Shown here piece after piece: positions 45,369 to 56,745 of a stretch of 64,000 bases of DNA. The DNA lies in NCBI GenBank assembly GCA_003988855.1, contig QYAI01000052.1, forward strand, positions 93,927 to 157,926. The letters run 5' to 3'. Under the pieces are notes generated by a model, which worked only from the letters and a program-made list of their open reading frames with translations, searched no databases and was not told the DNA's origin. The translations under genes and the position numbers were made by a program. Origin of the DNA: Arachnopeziza araneosa (lineage: Eukaryota; Ascomycota; Leotiomycetes; Helotiales; Arachnopezizaceae). Every line of letters starts with the position of its first letter. Within the stretch, counting starts at the first letter, position 1.

Positions 45369-47492
45369 TTAGGATTCCAGCCGCTCAGCAGCTATCCCTT
45401 CTCTCGTCTTGGAATCGAGTTCGACTCCACTATCCCTCTCATCTTTGCCTGAACTGATCCAAGCTGCTGACCCATTAGCAGCAGCTTGTCGAGCTTGTCT
45501 TAGCATCTGAATCCCAATCTCACTCATTTCCTCGTGGTCCATCTCCTCTCCTTCTTCATCGAGAGCAAGGACTCGACCACCGAGTTCAATATCGCTAACG
45601 CGGACTTTGTAATCGAGTGCTTTCTTGCCTTCTCCTATGAGCTCCTCGGTGAGGCTTAGGCAACGTTTAAGCGATTGGTTCATCTTTTGACTATCGATGA
45701 GGAGTTGCTGATGTTTAGAGAGATCAAGCTGTAGTCTTTTCTCATCTCGCTTTCTGTGCCGGAGATCGCTCGCTGCCATTGCACCTGGGCTGAGAGACGC
45801 TTCATCCGAAAGTTCTTCGTCCGACAGCTCGGTTTCTTCGTCCTCATCATCTTCTTCCTCGCTCATGTCTGATAGTGGGGCTCCATCTTCTCCTATGACC
45901 GAAAGGGTTCCTGTCGAGGTTCTTATTGATGCAGCACTTGCTATTGATAGTCTTCCTGACCGACTCAATCTTCTATACCTTCGAAGCTCGGCAGTCTGCT
46001 TCCTCATCTCACGTTCCAGAGTCCGATTGATAGCTGCAAGTGAGGAATTCGTAATTTCCAAATCCAAAACCTTTCGTTCTCGTCTCGCATTTGCTGCGAG
46101 CTCATTAAGTTGCTCGAGGGTGTAGCCCGCCTTTACTGGACTTTGCGGTTCTGTCTCATTTTTCGTCGACTCAGTTCCCTCTTCAGCACTAGAATCAGGC
46201 GCCGATGCAGTAATTAAACTTAACGGGCTTACTAACGGAACATCAATCGAACTCCCGCCAGATACATTTCTACTTTGTGGTGATTTCATCCCACTAGAAC
46301 CAGAACTTGACGAGCGTGCATGAGTGCCAACTTGAGAGCTTGCGCCAACACTGATTCTACGGGGCATGGCAGCCGTACTTGCAGAAGTGGCTTTTCCTGT
46401 TATAGAGGGTAGGATTGGGGAATTTCGAACCGAAGAGAGTGAGGCATATTGGTTCAGCTTCGAGGGTGAAACCGGCCTAGGATGTGGAGGAGGTGCAAAT
46501 GAAATACCTGGACTTTGACTTCCTAGTCGTGTCGATGTTATTCGAGAAGAATTAGAGAGAGCTGAGCTAGGTCTTGGTGGGAAGTGTGATGGTACATCTG
46601 GAACCCTATTTGCATGGAAAAATCTTGGTTGATTCCGATCTTCTCCAATTGCTGAACCTGCAACAGATGTACCTGAAGACTGTGGAGGAGTTGGGATCGC
46701 TTCACCGTTGGCATATATAAAAAGTGACGAGTTCTTGGACTGAATCGGCGGTCTAGCTGGCTGTGCTGCTTTGGCCTCACTCGCAAAAAAGAACTTGGAA
46801 TCACCTCCAGAATTTGGTGCATTACTCCTACCTACGTCCGACACCGACGGACTAAAAGTGACAGTCGGGCCACTTGTACGTTTCGGGATGTCCTTATCCA
46901 TTCCCATGATACCAAGCCCAGGCCCAAATGTAGAGGTGTCTTGTGGACTTCGAAAGGCATCATTGGCAAGAACGGGAGTTCCATTTGGTGTACCGGTTGG
47001 CGTAGTATTATTGCTATCAACTCGAGATTTGCGAGACCCTGATCTTGGTGTGACGTTGTTGTTCAGAAAGGCAGAGATGGGTGTTGATATATCCTCCCTT
47101 GGTGAAGCGACCGATGTTTCAATGCGCGCCCCTCTTCGTGCCAATGGACTTGTAATTGTCTGTGAGGCCGATGCAGCGACCCGCGGAGTCAAAGGTGTTC
47201 TATTCGCATTCTTTGCGGTCGCGGAAAGCGTGGGGAGGAGGGGTCTGGAACCATTGTTTTGTTGTTTATCGTAGGACGACGGCATGTTTTTGTTGGCTTT
47301 TGCTCCAAGAGGGCCTTTGGGAGGGACTCTCATCTTGGCATTGCTGTCTCTTGACTGCAATGGAGGTCGTAATGCCGGATTTGAAGGTCTTGCGCGTGTG
47401 GGCGTGGCATCTGGTTCATGTTGTTGTGGATGGACGTTGCTGTGCTCGCTGAGGCGGTGGTTTCTTCCCGCCCCAAGAATAACGGCGCGCAT
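45369..47492 (-). CDS. Uncharacterised fungal protein, disordered with central coiled coil
   Basis: A single exon of 707 residues starting at the ATG at 47492 (MRAVILGAGRNHRLSEHS); the open frame continues a little upstream but without another ATG. Roughly residues 1-450 are Ser/Pro/Thr-rich with many SP/TP sites (TPTGTPNGTP, SPSVSD, PPHPRPVSPSK). Residues ~457-530 form a predicted coiled coil (TLEQLNELAANARRERKVLD, AINRTLEREMRKQTAELRRY) ending in RRLSRSGRLS, which looks like a basophilic kinase/14-3-3 type site. An acidic stretch (SEEEDDEDEETELSDEELSD) and a second helix with KHQQLLIDSQKMNQSLKRCL follow. I recall similar unnamed ascomycete proteins but no function. The pattern suggests a phosphorylated scaffold; this is inference. 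Confidence 0.75.
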   Translation of the reverse strand: MRAVILGAGRNHRLSEHSNVHPQQHEPDATPTRARPSNPALRPPLQSRDSNAKMRVPPKGPLGAKANKNMPSSYDKQQNNGSRPLLPTLSATAKNANRTPLTPRVAASASQTITSPLARRGARIETSVASPREDISTPISAFLNNNVTPRSGSRKSRVDSNNTTPTGTPNGTPVLANDAFRSPQDTSTFGPGLGIMGMDKDIPKRTSGPTVTFSPSVSDVGRSNAPNSGGDSKFFFASEAKAAQPARPPIQSKNSSLFIYANGEAIPTPPQSSGTSVAGSAIGEDRNQPRFFHANRVPDVPSHFPPRPSSALSNSSRITSTRLGSQSPGISFAPPPHPRPVSPSKLNQYASLSSVRNSPILPSITGKATSASTAAMPRRISVGASSQVGTHARSSSSGSSGMKSPQSRNVSGGSSIDVPLVSPLSLITASAPDSSAEEGTESTKNETEPQSPVKAGYTLEQLNELAANARRERKVLDLEITNSSLAAINRTLEREMRKQTAELRRYRRLSRSGRLSIASAASIRTSTGTLSVIGEDGAPLSDMSEEEDDEDEETELSDEELSDEASLSPGAMAASDLRHRKRDEKRLQLDLSKHQQLLIDSQKMNQSLKRCLSLTEELIGEGKKALDYKVRVSDIELGGRVLALDEEGEEMDHEEMSEIGIQMLRQARQAAANGSAAWISSGKDERDSGVELDSKTREGIAAERLES

Positions 47493-47954
47493 CGTCGCTG
47501 GTGCCACGCCAGGGCTGAAGTCACCCAAGCATTCTTGTCAGAAACCACCCGAAATCCCGAGAGTCAAGACGGCACAGTCACATTGCACGCTGATTCCAGC
47601 TCTTAATTATCATGACGAGAATTCTCCTCTCTTGTTTACCTGGACGCGACCAAACATGCTTTTCTCGATAATAGCCATCGTGTTATGCCGCGCCGTCTCT
47701 TGACATTGGACAGACAGGCATCTCCGCTGCACGATTCGAATGAGATTCATGCGGTAGCAGCAGAGAGCAGCAGAAGCGGATCGCGCGCGTCATTGTGGTC
47801 AGAAATCGCTGCTCTCCCCTGCATGGTGGCTCCAAACGCGCCTGGGGGATCGATCCCTCGCTTTGTTTCTCCCGTGCTGAGAAGGCTGTGGGAAAATAGA
47901 AAAGGATTCGACCTCCTTCACCCTCCAGCATCAGACAACACCAAAGAGCCTACC
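47493..47954. other. Divergent promoter, coiled-coil gene and Irc21-like gene
   Basis: 462 bases between chosen starts. The Irc21-like frame is open upstream to 47685, so a 90-residue N-terminal extension is formally possible. Confidence 0.5.
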
Positions 47955-48992
47955 ATGGTTCTCCTTGGCCTTGGCCTCCTGATAGCCTCGCTTTCTTTTC
48001 TTTGCTATAGGCATCCGCCAAGATCTTGGTCGTTTCTAGCATGGCTGCAGAGACAGTCGCTCGAAGGAGGGGCGAAGACCCAACATGACACGCCCACCCC
48101 TTCAATCAACCTCGAAGAACCGACACCTCCAACCATATCCAAAAATGAAGAGACGAAGATTGAACAGGACAGAAAGGCAATGCCGCCTCCCCCACCACCA
48201 CTGAAGAAGCCTACCCCGAAACTCCCCTCTACTTCAACAAGGCCAGACCCATTTGCAGGCCTCAGAACGCCTACAACCCCGTCCTTTACCATTTCGCATC
48301 ATGTCGCTGAAGGAGTCAAAGAAAGCCAAGAGGTGGAAGAAGAAGAAAAAGAAGGAGAAGAAAAAGAAGAAGAAGAATGGTACATTCCCTCCTTCCCAGC
48401 CCGCAACTCCGCACAACGAGCCTCAAACGGACCCCGCGTACCTCCTCATCTTCCCTCTCTCCAACCCCTTCCCTCTGGCAACTCATCCCTCATGCCACCA
48501 CCGCCCAAATCCTCTCCACTGCCCAACCGTGGGCCACCCACATCCTTATCTTTCACCTCCTCCCTCTCTCCCCCCCCAACACACACCAGCATCCCCGCCA
48601 AACCCCGGAAAAAGGTCCTCCTGACACCAGGCCACTCCCCCCTAGACTGGGCACGTCTCTCTTCTTCTCCCAGCGCAAACCTCCGTGGCCTACCTCCATC
48701 TACACCGTACCTCCGTGTCCCACTTTCGTTACTCAAGACCATGACAGGAAGGAAAGGGAACAATGCGTGGACAGTGCTAGGTGGGAAGGTTTATAACATC
48801 ACGCCGTATCTTCCGTATCATCCAGGGGGGGAGCCAGAATTACTGCGTTGTGCGGGTAGAGATGGGAGTAAGTTATTTGGAGAGGTGCATCCGTGGGTTA
48901 ATTGGGAGGGAATGTTAGAGGGATGTTTGGTGGGGATAGCTGTCGAGGAGGGGGAAATAGTCAGTAAAGGAGCGCTGGAAGAGATGGATTAA
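47955..48992 (+). CDS. Cytochrome b5-like heme-binding protein (Irc21-like)
   Basis: Single exon of 345 residues from the ATG in a strong context (CTACCATGG). A hydrophobic N-terminal segment (MVLLGLGLLIASLSFLCY) should anchor the protein. A long low-complexity linker follows (PPPPPPLKK; a purine-rich DNA tract at about 48336-48379 encodes EEEEKEGEEKEEEE). Then comes the family-typical PGHSPLDWARL and a cytochrome b5 domain: LGGKVYNITPYLPYHPGGE, with axial His near residue 289 (HPGG) and the second near 312 (EVHPWVNWEGML). Yeast Irc21 has the same domain and was linked to genome-stability and cisplatin-response phenotypes; its biochemical role is unclear. An in-frame upstream ATG at 47685 is considered less likely because the extra residues do not resemble a leader. 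Confidence 0.85.
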   Translation: MVLLGLGLLIASLSFLCYRHPPRSWSFLAWLQRQSLEGGAKTQHDTPTPSINLEEPTPPTISKNEETKIEQDRKAMPPPPPPLKKPTPKLPSTSTRPDPFAGLRTPTTPSFTISHHVAEGVKESQEVEEEEKEGEEKEEEEWYIPSFPARNSAQRASNGPRVPPHLPSLQPLPSGNSSLMPPPPKSSPLPNRGPPTSLSFTSSLSPPPTHTSIPAKPRKKVLLTPGHSPLDWARLSSSPSANLRGLPPSTPYLRVPLSLLKTMTGRKGNNAWTVLGGKVYNITPYLPYHPGGEPELLRCAGRDGSKLFGEVHPWVNWEGMLEGCLVGIAVEEGEIVSKGALEEMD

Positions 48993-49219
48993 GCAAGGCT
49001 AGGCCTGGAGTAGTCATGATTGATGATGAGATGCGTTAAGCGAAGCTTTGGCTCAGAAAGTAAGCATAGAATCATTGTGAGACGTAGTTATAGATAGCTT
49101 CTGTGTATAGACAAGCAATAGACATGATACCCATTCGTCCATAGTTTCCCCAAAAACAGACCTCCTCCAACACCATGCTTAGTAACTCCATACCATCCCT
49201 TTCCCAATGTCAAAACACA
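48993..49219. other. Short convergent spacer
   Basis: About 227 bases between Irc21-like and NBS1 stops. Nothing else seen. Confidence 0.6.
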
Positions 49220-51916
49220 TCACTTTTTCTTCCGAAACCTAAACTTCATATCATCATCACTATCTTCATCCTCACTCTCCTCCTTTGCCTTCCTCTCCGC
49301 AATACCTAACATCTTCTGCTTCTTCACCGGCTCCGGTCTTGTCAACACTGTCTGCGCCGCTCTCTTGGCTCTTGACTTGGGAGGAGATGCTTTCTGAGAT
49401 GCTTTCGTCTTATCCGCAGATTTCTTACCCCCTCTCGTAGGTGGGGCGACAATCTCTAGGTCCGAGGAATCCAGACTGAAATTATTAGTGCCGTCGTCAT
49501 ATCCACGAGGACCGAGATCGATTTCTGAGTCTTCCCCAGCCAGAATCTCAGCCGCTCTTCGGACAGCCTGTTGCGATTCCATATCCTGCGTCTCTTTCCC
49601 CTTGCCTTTGTCTTTCTTCTTCTTACGCTGACTGTCCTCTTGGTCCCAATAATCATCGCCAATACCGTAATCTCGCCTCTTAACTTCCTCCAACTGCACG
49701 ATCACCTTCTCTTGACCTCTTTGGCCTCTAGTAGGCGCAACTCCTTGTCTACGAAATTTCTTGAAATTCTTTCTCCCGTTCCACCTGTCATCCCAGCCTT
49801 CACTCTCGTCTGCTTGCACCGCTCTAGGCCGTCGTTCATGGCGGACAACAGGCATTTCTTGAATCCCAACCTTCTTGCGGATTTGTTCTATGCTCATATC
49901 CCCGAGCTGATCTTCCAGGTTCTCACGCTCAAACTTTTCAAGGGCTTCAGCTTCACGTTGCATGCGTGCGGCTTCCAGAACTTCATTCGTAAGCTCTTGT
50001 TTCTTCTTTCTACCTTTAGATTTGGGTTCTGGTGAGGTTTTCGGAGGCTCGGGTGAAACCTTAACGTGTACAGGTGGCGGAGGAGTGGATTCTCCACGCT
50101 GTCTACGCTCAGCTTCTTCCGCCAGCCGACGACGTTTAATTGCCGTTGTTGTTGGGGCTAGGCGCTCCATGACATCTTCTTCCTCTTCCAATGGGTCAAA
50201 AACTGGAGAGACTTTCCTTTTTCGGGTTGTGCGAGTTTGTGTCGCAGGAGGTCGAAAAGCTTCGAGTTCAGCCATCATTTCGGGATCCTGGGATACAAAG
50301 AGACCTTGGGAGGGTTGTGTTTCTTCAACAGGAGGAGGATCCACTTGTATAGACTCTAGAGCAGGTACAGAACTTGTCGGTACCACACCTATAAAATCAT
50401 CATCAAATCCTGTAAATTTTGGTCGAGCAGTTCTTCGAGCTCTCTCACGTCGAGGCGCCTCAGGCGGCGCCATCGATTCCTGGCGTATAGCAACAGATGG
50501 AGTTATTTGTGTGCTTGAAGGGGTCTCTGATACCGCCGTGGCTGTGTCACATTAGCACTTTGAAAACTTTGAATTTTTGATACATACCAGCAGTAGGTGG
50601 TGGTGGGATGATACCCGATTGCTCAAGTTCGAGAGGCCGTCTTAAGACTGTGGCATCGTTTCCCAAAATAGCATCCAAAAACTCACTCTGCTCGACGAGC
50701 CGGTGATCTAGGTAAAGAGATACCTCTCGACCAAACTCCTTATACCATTCTGTACCTTCTCCCTTGATCGGGTTGAACCTCACAACCACCACACCCTTTC
50801 CTTCGTTACCATCGTCAAATGAGCCTAAACCCTTTTCACCCGCCACACTTTTAACATATCTCACGAAATCGTCGACGGTAGTCTTGTTAGGTACAGCTTC
50901 CCGAAGCAAAGCTTTGCCGCTGCCTCCAGAGATCGGTGCGAGAAGATTTTCAAACTGCTGCTTGCTGTAAAAAATGAACGAGTAACCCTCAAACATATCT
51001 TGTCGGAGATGATTAGGTGCATAAGCAGCATCATCTCTTTCCGTTGGCTCATCTCCTTTGGGAGGAAGATACTCTGATGGATCCGGGAAATTTGCCTCGA
51101 AATCTTGCTCAAGTAGTGAGGGGCTTCCATCCTCACTAGGCGTTGCGGCAGCAATGACCGCATTAACCCACGTATCATTGTGTACGAGATATTTCCCTTC
51201 AATCAAGGCTTGTAGACCCTTCGAGGTATTTCGCTTCTTCGCAACCACATGAGAGGTGATGCCGCGCTCATACTCGATCAAAACCTTAATGTCGAGAGGG
51301 CCAAGGCTTTCGTAGAGGTCGCTATATGGATTCGCTTTATGCTCTTTGGCTGTGAAGGAGAATGTGAATACGACTGGAATCCAAGTGATACTACTCGTAT
51401 TAGCCAAATCTCGGCATCGAGTACAATGGATTTGTTACAGGAAGCGATGCTTATATTTTCCTAATGTTATTTGATTCTCATCGCGTTCCAGAACATAGCT
51501 CTGTCCTCTAATCTGCTCATCATTCACCAGTGTGCCGATTTTGGTGTCAAGATCTGTCAAGGTGATTTGGGAGCGGGAACGAAAGTTTGGCTGCAACACG
51601 TTAGTGTTCGGCTTATGATGACCTGCAAGTACTCACACAATCGGTCGGCCCAACCGGATCGATTTGAATAGTAAGATGCTTCCTCGAAATCGTCTTGTCG
51701 GAAACTACAAAGTTTTCTGGTACTGTAAGCAATTTCCAGCTGCTAGGAAGTTGGGGTAGCACCTTCTCCAGTGTCTGGTTTTGTCCGTCCGAAGAGGAAT
51801 TTCTTTCCAGGTGGCAGCCATAACCTCTTGCCTTCATCAAGTTAGCAGTCGAAGCAAGAAACAGTACCAGACGAAATACCATTCAAGACGTTTCCCTCGC
51901 TCTCGAGAAGCCACAT
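49220..51916 (-). CDS. NBS1: Nbs1/nibrin (Xrs2), MRN complex subunit
   Basis: Six exons: 51916-51880, 51831-51763, 51722-51637, 51590-51439, 51390-50588 and 50541-49220, 822 residues; introns 48, 40, 46, 48 and 46 bp. The FHA domain is assembled from four small exons: MWLLESEGNVLNG|KRLWL, FGRT, VVSDKTISRKHLTIQ, RSQITLTDLDTKIGT. A tandem BRCT region follows (ITWIPVVFTFSF, VLIEYERGITSHVVAKKRNT, KGLQALIEGKYLV, FIFYSKQQFENL). The middle is disordered, with a Mre11-binding type motif RKNFKKFRRQG near 635 and an acidic C-terminus ending DDDMKFRFRKKK, as in Tel1/ATM-binding tails. Nbs1 recruits Mre11-Rad50 and the ATM/Tel1 kinase to double-strand breaks. The exon 5 acceptor could lie three bases earlier (adding Ser). 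Confidence 0.93.
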
Positions 51917-52655
51917 AGTTGTAGAGGAGGCTAACAGGTGGTTGTCGATGGATCGAGGACCGAGTTTGCCTGAGTGGGGAAGACGCGGATAACGCGTAAG
52001 GAGAACGAGGTCCCGTGACGATGTCGATAAAATAGTCTCTTTGACATTCAAAATTATCTCAATTCTTTGTGCATTGATCAATCTGTTTTATCTCCCGTGA
52101 AACCTATAGTTAATGCTATGTAGAAGCAAGAGTGATACAAATAGTTGGGTACTGCTGCATAAATTCGTGCCACACTGTGTATCCTGTCCTTTCATAGAAC
52201 TTTCGAGATTCGACGATAAATGAGAAAACAGTTTATCCTGAGGAATCCATCTTTGCAATCTGCCATACTAGATATGTTTAAATCATCAATCTTGATATGG
52301 GACAATCGGTGGTGGTTTGGCAGTAAACACGAATACGATGCGCTGATCTGAACAAGCCATTCGGCTGATAAATTACTCTTTCTTGGCAGGCTTAAATGTT
52401 TATGTTTGCGAATAAACTCATCTATAGTTTTAATTCAGTAGTTATATTGAGTGAATCATTATTCGCACCGACTATTAGACTCCAAGTCTCTACAAATGTG
52501 CTGAGAGCGGTACTGTTGTTGGTCAATTGAGGTAGGTTCATGGTACGCCATGGATTGTTCATCTCTTACTAGTCATTAATACTTCATCTGTCATCTAAAG
52601 TCTAGTCTATCATCTCATATCTACAAATCCTAAATCCTTCCTTCAACTTATTTAT
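51917..52655. other. Spacer upstream of NBS1, no gene seen
   Basis: 739 AT-rich bases containing the NBS1 promoter and the 3' UTR of the carboxypeptidase. Confidence 0.55.
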
Positions 52656-54795
52656 CTACACCCTCCGATATTTTTCCATCCCACTTCGTTTTTTCAATGG
52701 TGCCGGCGTGCTAGTGAAGTTTCCTGTCTCTGTAGTGTAATCGCCGATCTGAGACAAATTGTGAATCCTTCCCAAAAGGAATTCAAGATGTCTATAAGAA
52801 GCGCCAGGCACATACTGTGGGATCTGATGTCCCGCAAGATTGACAGTTGTATATGTTAAACCTCGCTCCGTGTGCCACATTCCTTGATAGCCTGCACCGG
52901 CAGTATCATATACAGGAGGTTGATTTGGATATGCGTTGTTTGCGACATCCACTGGAACACCGCGTAGTCAGCATTTTCCTTTTAGAGCGTGTATTAGGAG
53001 TGAAGAGGATCAAACACTGCCAGATGCAGTTGTCTTGAGAGTGCTCCACTTGAAATACTCTGTTTCAGGTGCAAAATAAAAGATCGATAGAATCTAGGGA
53101 TCCTTACAAATGTAACCAAGACTCTGGTGGTAGGGTAGGAAGAGCTGTTGATGAGGTCGCTCTTGAAAGCCCTGAAGGCCGTTCCAGGTCATGTTTTGAA
53201 TTGTGATGAGAGAGCCGTTGGCAAAAAGTAAGAAATCGAGGAGACCATGACCTATGATCACGTTGTTTGTACGTTCGATGACGGAGGGAAGCGGCCCCAA
53301 AGCAGAAGGGACGGATCGATCGCCACGGGGAAAGATATTCTCTCCGCCACCGCAGATCGAATAAGAGGTAGGTGGTGCGTTAATGACACTTTGAACATCA
53401 GTACGGTTAAAGTAATTGTTGGGTCCGCCGGAAAGAGAAGGGAATCCAAGTTCATCCCAGAGGTAGGGACAGAAATCGGTCAAGTGATAGATGTTGAAAC
53501 AAGGATTGACATAATAGATGGCGTTGTATATATCATCGTACAAATCACATCCATGGACTCGGGAGCTTGGAGCAGCCGGGATGGGTCCTGGAGGAGGGAA
53601 TGAATCTGAGTATTTCTCGAAGAAATCGGTATAGCCGCATGTTTTTGCTCGCTCATTGACACTCTGCATGAATGTCTCGTTAAGACCAATAACATTCTGG
53701 AAGTAATTGAGCGCTGGCACCACCACAGCTACAAACTCGTCAGTAAAAAATTTTCTTAAATAACTCCTTGAGACACATACCGCTGCTCATAACATCATCA
53801 TGGTTGATAGATGGATCATTGACTAAAGCCCCAAGAATTAGCATTTTCCTACTGAGTTATGTTTCTAACCACAGATGTTACGGCTGTGTTATGAATGTAT
53901 TTTTTAAGATTCATTGTCGAAAGCGGATAAAACAATGAAAAGATTTGTTCAATGGAAGAGCAAGATTTTGGAAAAGTAGAGTCGAGGTTTCTCACTTTGA
54001 ATCCCCTTCAAGTTGAAGTAAGTCGTATCGTTTTGATCCAGCATTCCACCAGCGATGTATGGAATATACTGCCCCGCATAACTTTCACCAGTAATATATA
54101 TCTTATATCCTTCCATAGAGAAGGCCTTGATAAAGTTCTTCCAGAAACCTCTGAATTGTGACGCAACGTCAAGTTCGTTGTTGACAGTGATATTGCCAGG
54201 TGAAAAGCCAGTGCTAACAGGCTGATCAATGTAAATCATATTCGTTAGATTTACCCATGAGTAAGGGTTTACAATTGGTTCAAAAGTTCCTGGCTGCCAT
54301 AGGAATGGGCCTATTCAAAGTTAGAGGAGGTTATCAAGAATTGCAAGTAACGTGCCATTTTCTTGGAACAGTCCATCGAGAGAGGAGCAACCTGGGCCTC
54401 CGTTGAGCCAGATGGTAATCTCTTTTGATGCAAGTGGGTTGGAGGAGGGAAAGAACCAAAACCATAAACGGTTTGTATCGTTTGCATTTAGAGAGATTGG
54501 TAACGTTCCGGCATACGACTCTCCAATGTTGAAATCTACCTCTGGTAAAGCACTTCCGTTGACTGCAAATTCTATAACCTTTTAGTAGATATATCATAAT
54601 ACGACTCACACAAATGAACTTACTGGCCGTCTTATCGTTCAAAAATATAGATGTTGAACTGACTCTGGGAGCATCTTTTGTATAAAGCGGTTGGGGGCTG
54701 GACCGCTTAGTAAATTTTGCAGCTTTCTCGTGTGGATTCTGGAAGGCCGCAACCACAGAAGCACCCAGGACTAAGAGTGAAGTTAAAGACTGCAT
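52656..54795 (-). CDS. Secreted serine carboxypeptidase (peptidase family S10)
   Basis: Modelled exons: 54795-54624, 54571-54356, 54310-53996, 53822-53781, 53728-53108 and 52951-52656, 553 residues. The second intron (54355-54311) must be GC-AG to keep the QENGPF motif; the last (156 bp) is the least certain. A signal peptide (MQSLTSLLVLGASVVAAF) and a basic KFTKRSS pro-region are followed by LWFWFFPSSNP, ITIWLNGGPGCSS (oxyanion hole), MIYIDQPVSTGFS, ITGESYAGQYIPYIA with nucleophile Ser206, GHGLLDFLL with the catalytic Asp near 413, and NLAGHQIPQYVP with the catalytic His near 497. Many NxS/T sites fit secretion. It should release C-terminal amino acids at acid pH. A TATA-like element lies upstream. 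Confidence 0.9.
54311..54355 (-). other. Probable GC-AG intron in the carboxypeptidase gene
   Basis: 45-bp intron starting GCACGT and ending GAATAG; the GC donor is the only one that yields the conserved Gly-Pro-Phe in frame. The donor context is weaker than the GCAAGT consensus. Confidence 0.65.
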
Positions 54796-54865
54796 GATTG
54801 GAGATGGAAGAGAATTCAGAAATCCCACGGCTCAAATGAAGAATTTTCAAAGGGAATGGCTAAAA

Positions 54866-54871
54866 CTTATA
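54866..54871 (-). promoter_or_regulatory. TATA-like box upstream of the carboxypeptidase
   Basis: CATATAAGT on the minus strand about 71 bases before the ATG. Position and sequence fit a core promoter; unproven. Confidence 0.4.
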
Positions 54872-56745
54872 TGGTGCGGCTTCGTTTCTATCTGCGGGGA
54901 CCTAAGTCTACTGTGAAGATCCTTGCTATACTATAGGATTTTACTCAAACAAGAAGTTCGGTTCACTGGAACCCCTCCAGAAAGCATACTTTTGAGCTTC
55001 TTCATGGGTTAATTCGCAACTGGACTTTAATCTTTTTTGCGGACCTTTAGCCAACATCAAACTTGATGTGGAAGCTGCAATGCTTGGAAGTCTCGGCACT
55101 TCCAAGGATGGTCTACTGTACTACGAGATGTATCTCGCTGCTCGTGTGTTTTAGGCAAAGTGTTCGGGTAGCGAATGGGGTGGCCCAAGATGGACCAAAG
55201 TAGTACACTTGTTGTTTTATGTTTTTGAGATTATTGCCAATTCTCTTCCAGACGGGAAGCCATGGGAATCCTGAAGGTTGCAAACATCGATAACCACAGC
55301 ATGTGTTGCTCATCCGTGAGGTCGTATTCTTCGGCACTGCCTCGAATGACGAGCCCGGCATTAACCTCAAGTACCGATGATTGCCGGGCTTTAAACTCAG
55401 GGGTGAGCCCGACTTTGAAGAGCTGTCTTCCCACTCACGTCCTTCCTTCTTGTGCCACGAGCCATGAAAGCCATGTCGTAGAGTGCGATTTTCCACATCA
55501 GTGAAAGAAGAAAAAGACGAGGACCTTTTTTTCGAGGAGACGATTGATATATATATGTGGAGCGTGCTGAACACCAAGTATCATCGTGCGTCGCAAAGTA
55601 AAGAGAGTAACACTGCTAAAGGGAGAAGTGATTCCAACCACTGAGCAGGAGAACCATGCTGCTCAAGCTCATAGCTAGGGGCTCACCTTGTTCGCAATAG
55701 ATGCATGATTGAAGGGATGTCTCCATAAAAACCTTGGCGGGTGCTAAACAGGGCAGGCTCTAAAGGGTATAGGCTCAAGAACCCGAGGTGATAGATATTC
55801 TAAAGACCTTTTCAGCTCAAACTCCGGGAGCAGCTCCGACGACAGAACAAGGCGTGTAGCAACAGATAAATGAAGAGCGCCTTGCGCAGATGTGGTTCAG
55901 CACCTTGCTCGTAACCACCTGTCCCTATTCCTTGCATCCTAAGTGCATAATTAGGGCAGTGCATAGTTTTCGATCTGGTCGAGATCCATCCTTCGGCGGA
56001 GAGCATAGAGCTGATGGTTCCCTTTCAGCAGAGGCAACTTCCATTGAGGAGAGAGTGCACGTGCAGCCCTGTGCCAGTCTAAAACCCACCGTCTTTCGTA
56101 ATGCGAGTGGGAGATTTGACGGCCCCTTAAGAGAGCTCGATGGCCACAACCAATCCCAATCTGAAATCCCACCAAAAGTATATCGTGATCCGTAGACGGC
56201 AAAAAGAGTGTTCAGGTGGTTGAAGAAAATCGGCGTCTCCCACTCCATTTCGGGCTGCTCGTAACCAATCAGCCACACAGTGGGGTCGATCGAGGTCGAA
56301 TAATCCGGAGGACGCTGGACGGGGTACCAGCGCATCATCAAACAACACATTTGCAGAGACATACCAAATCCCACGCACCACGGAATTCTTCGACGACTAC
56401 AAAAAGGAACAGCCTCCTCAGCGGATAAGAATAGGATTCTTTCCTGACGACCGCACTTCACCACAGCCACCCCCTCTCGCCCCAACCAGCCAATCACCCG
56501 CCATTTTGACAATCTACCGTCTATTAGACGTTTGAAAGGAGACGTCGTCCGTTCCGCAACATCTCATCCATAACTCCAGTCCGTCGTTCAATTCACCATC
56601 GCATTACGCGGATTGCAGGCGTTGTTTAGCGCGTCACGCAGCACCCTTTCAATAGCACTGTGTGAATCCCCTCGTCTTCCATGACGGCCAACAAATTATA
56701 GGACATCAACCCTCAAGTTGGAGCAAGCAAAGGGAGACGGGCAGA
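54872..56745. other. 1.9-kb divergent spacer with doubtful frames
   Basis: Between the carboxypeptidase (minus) and the F-box gene (plus). Two minus-strand frames deserve mention but not a gene call: 55231-55434 gives a 67-residue string of protein-like composition (VGLTPEFKARQSSVLEVNAG), with a stop just upstream and no ATG; 55925-56512 gives 195 residues without a recognised family. Either may be a fragment of a lineage-specific or broken gene. Confidence 0.4.

Noticed and set aside
55925..56512. 195-codon minus-strand frame
   Set aside because: No recognised family and no good start codon; another long frame overlaps on the plus strand. Left as a note, not a gene.
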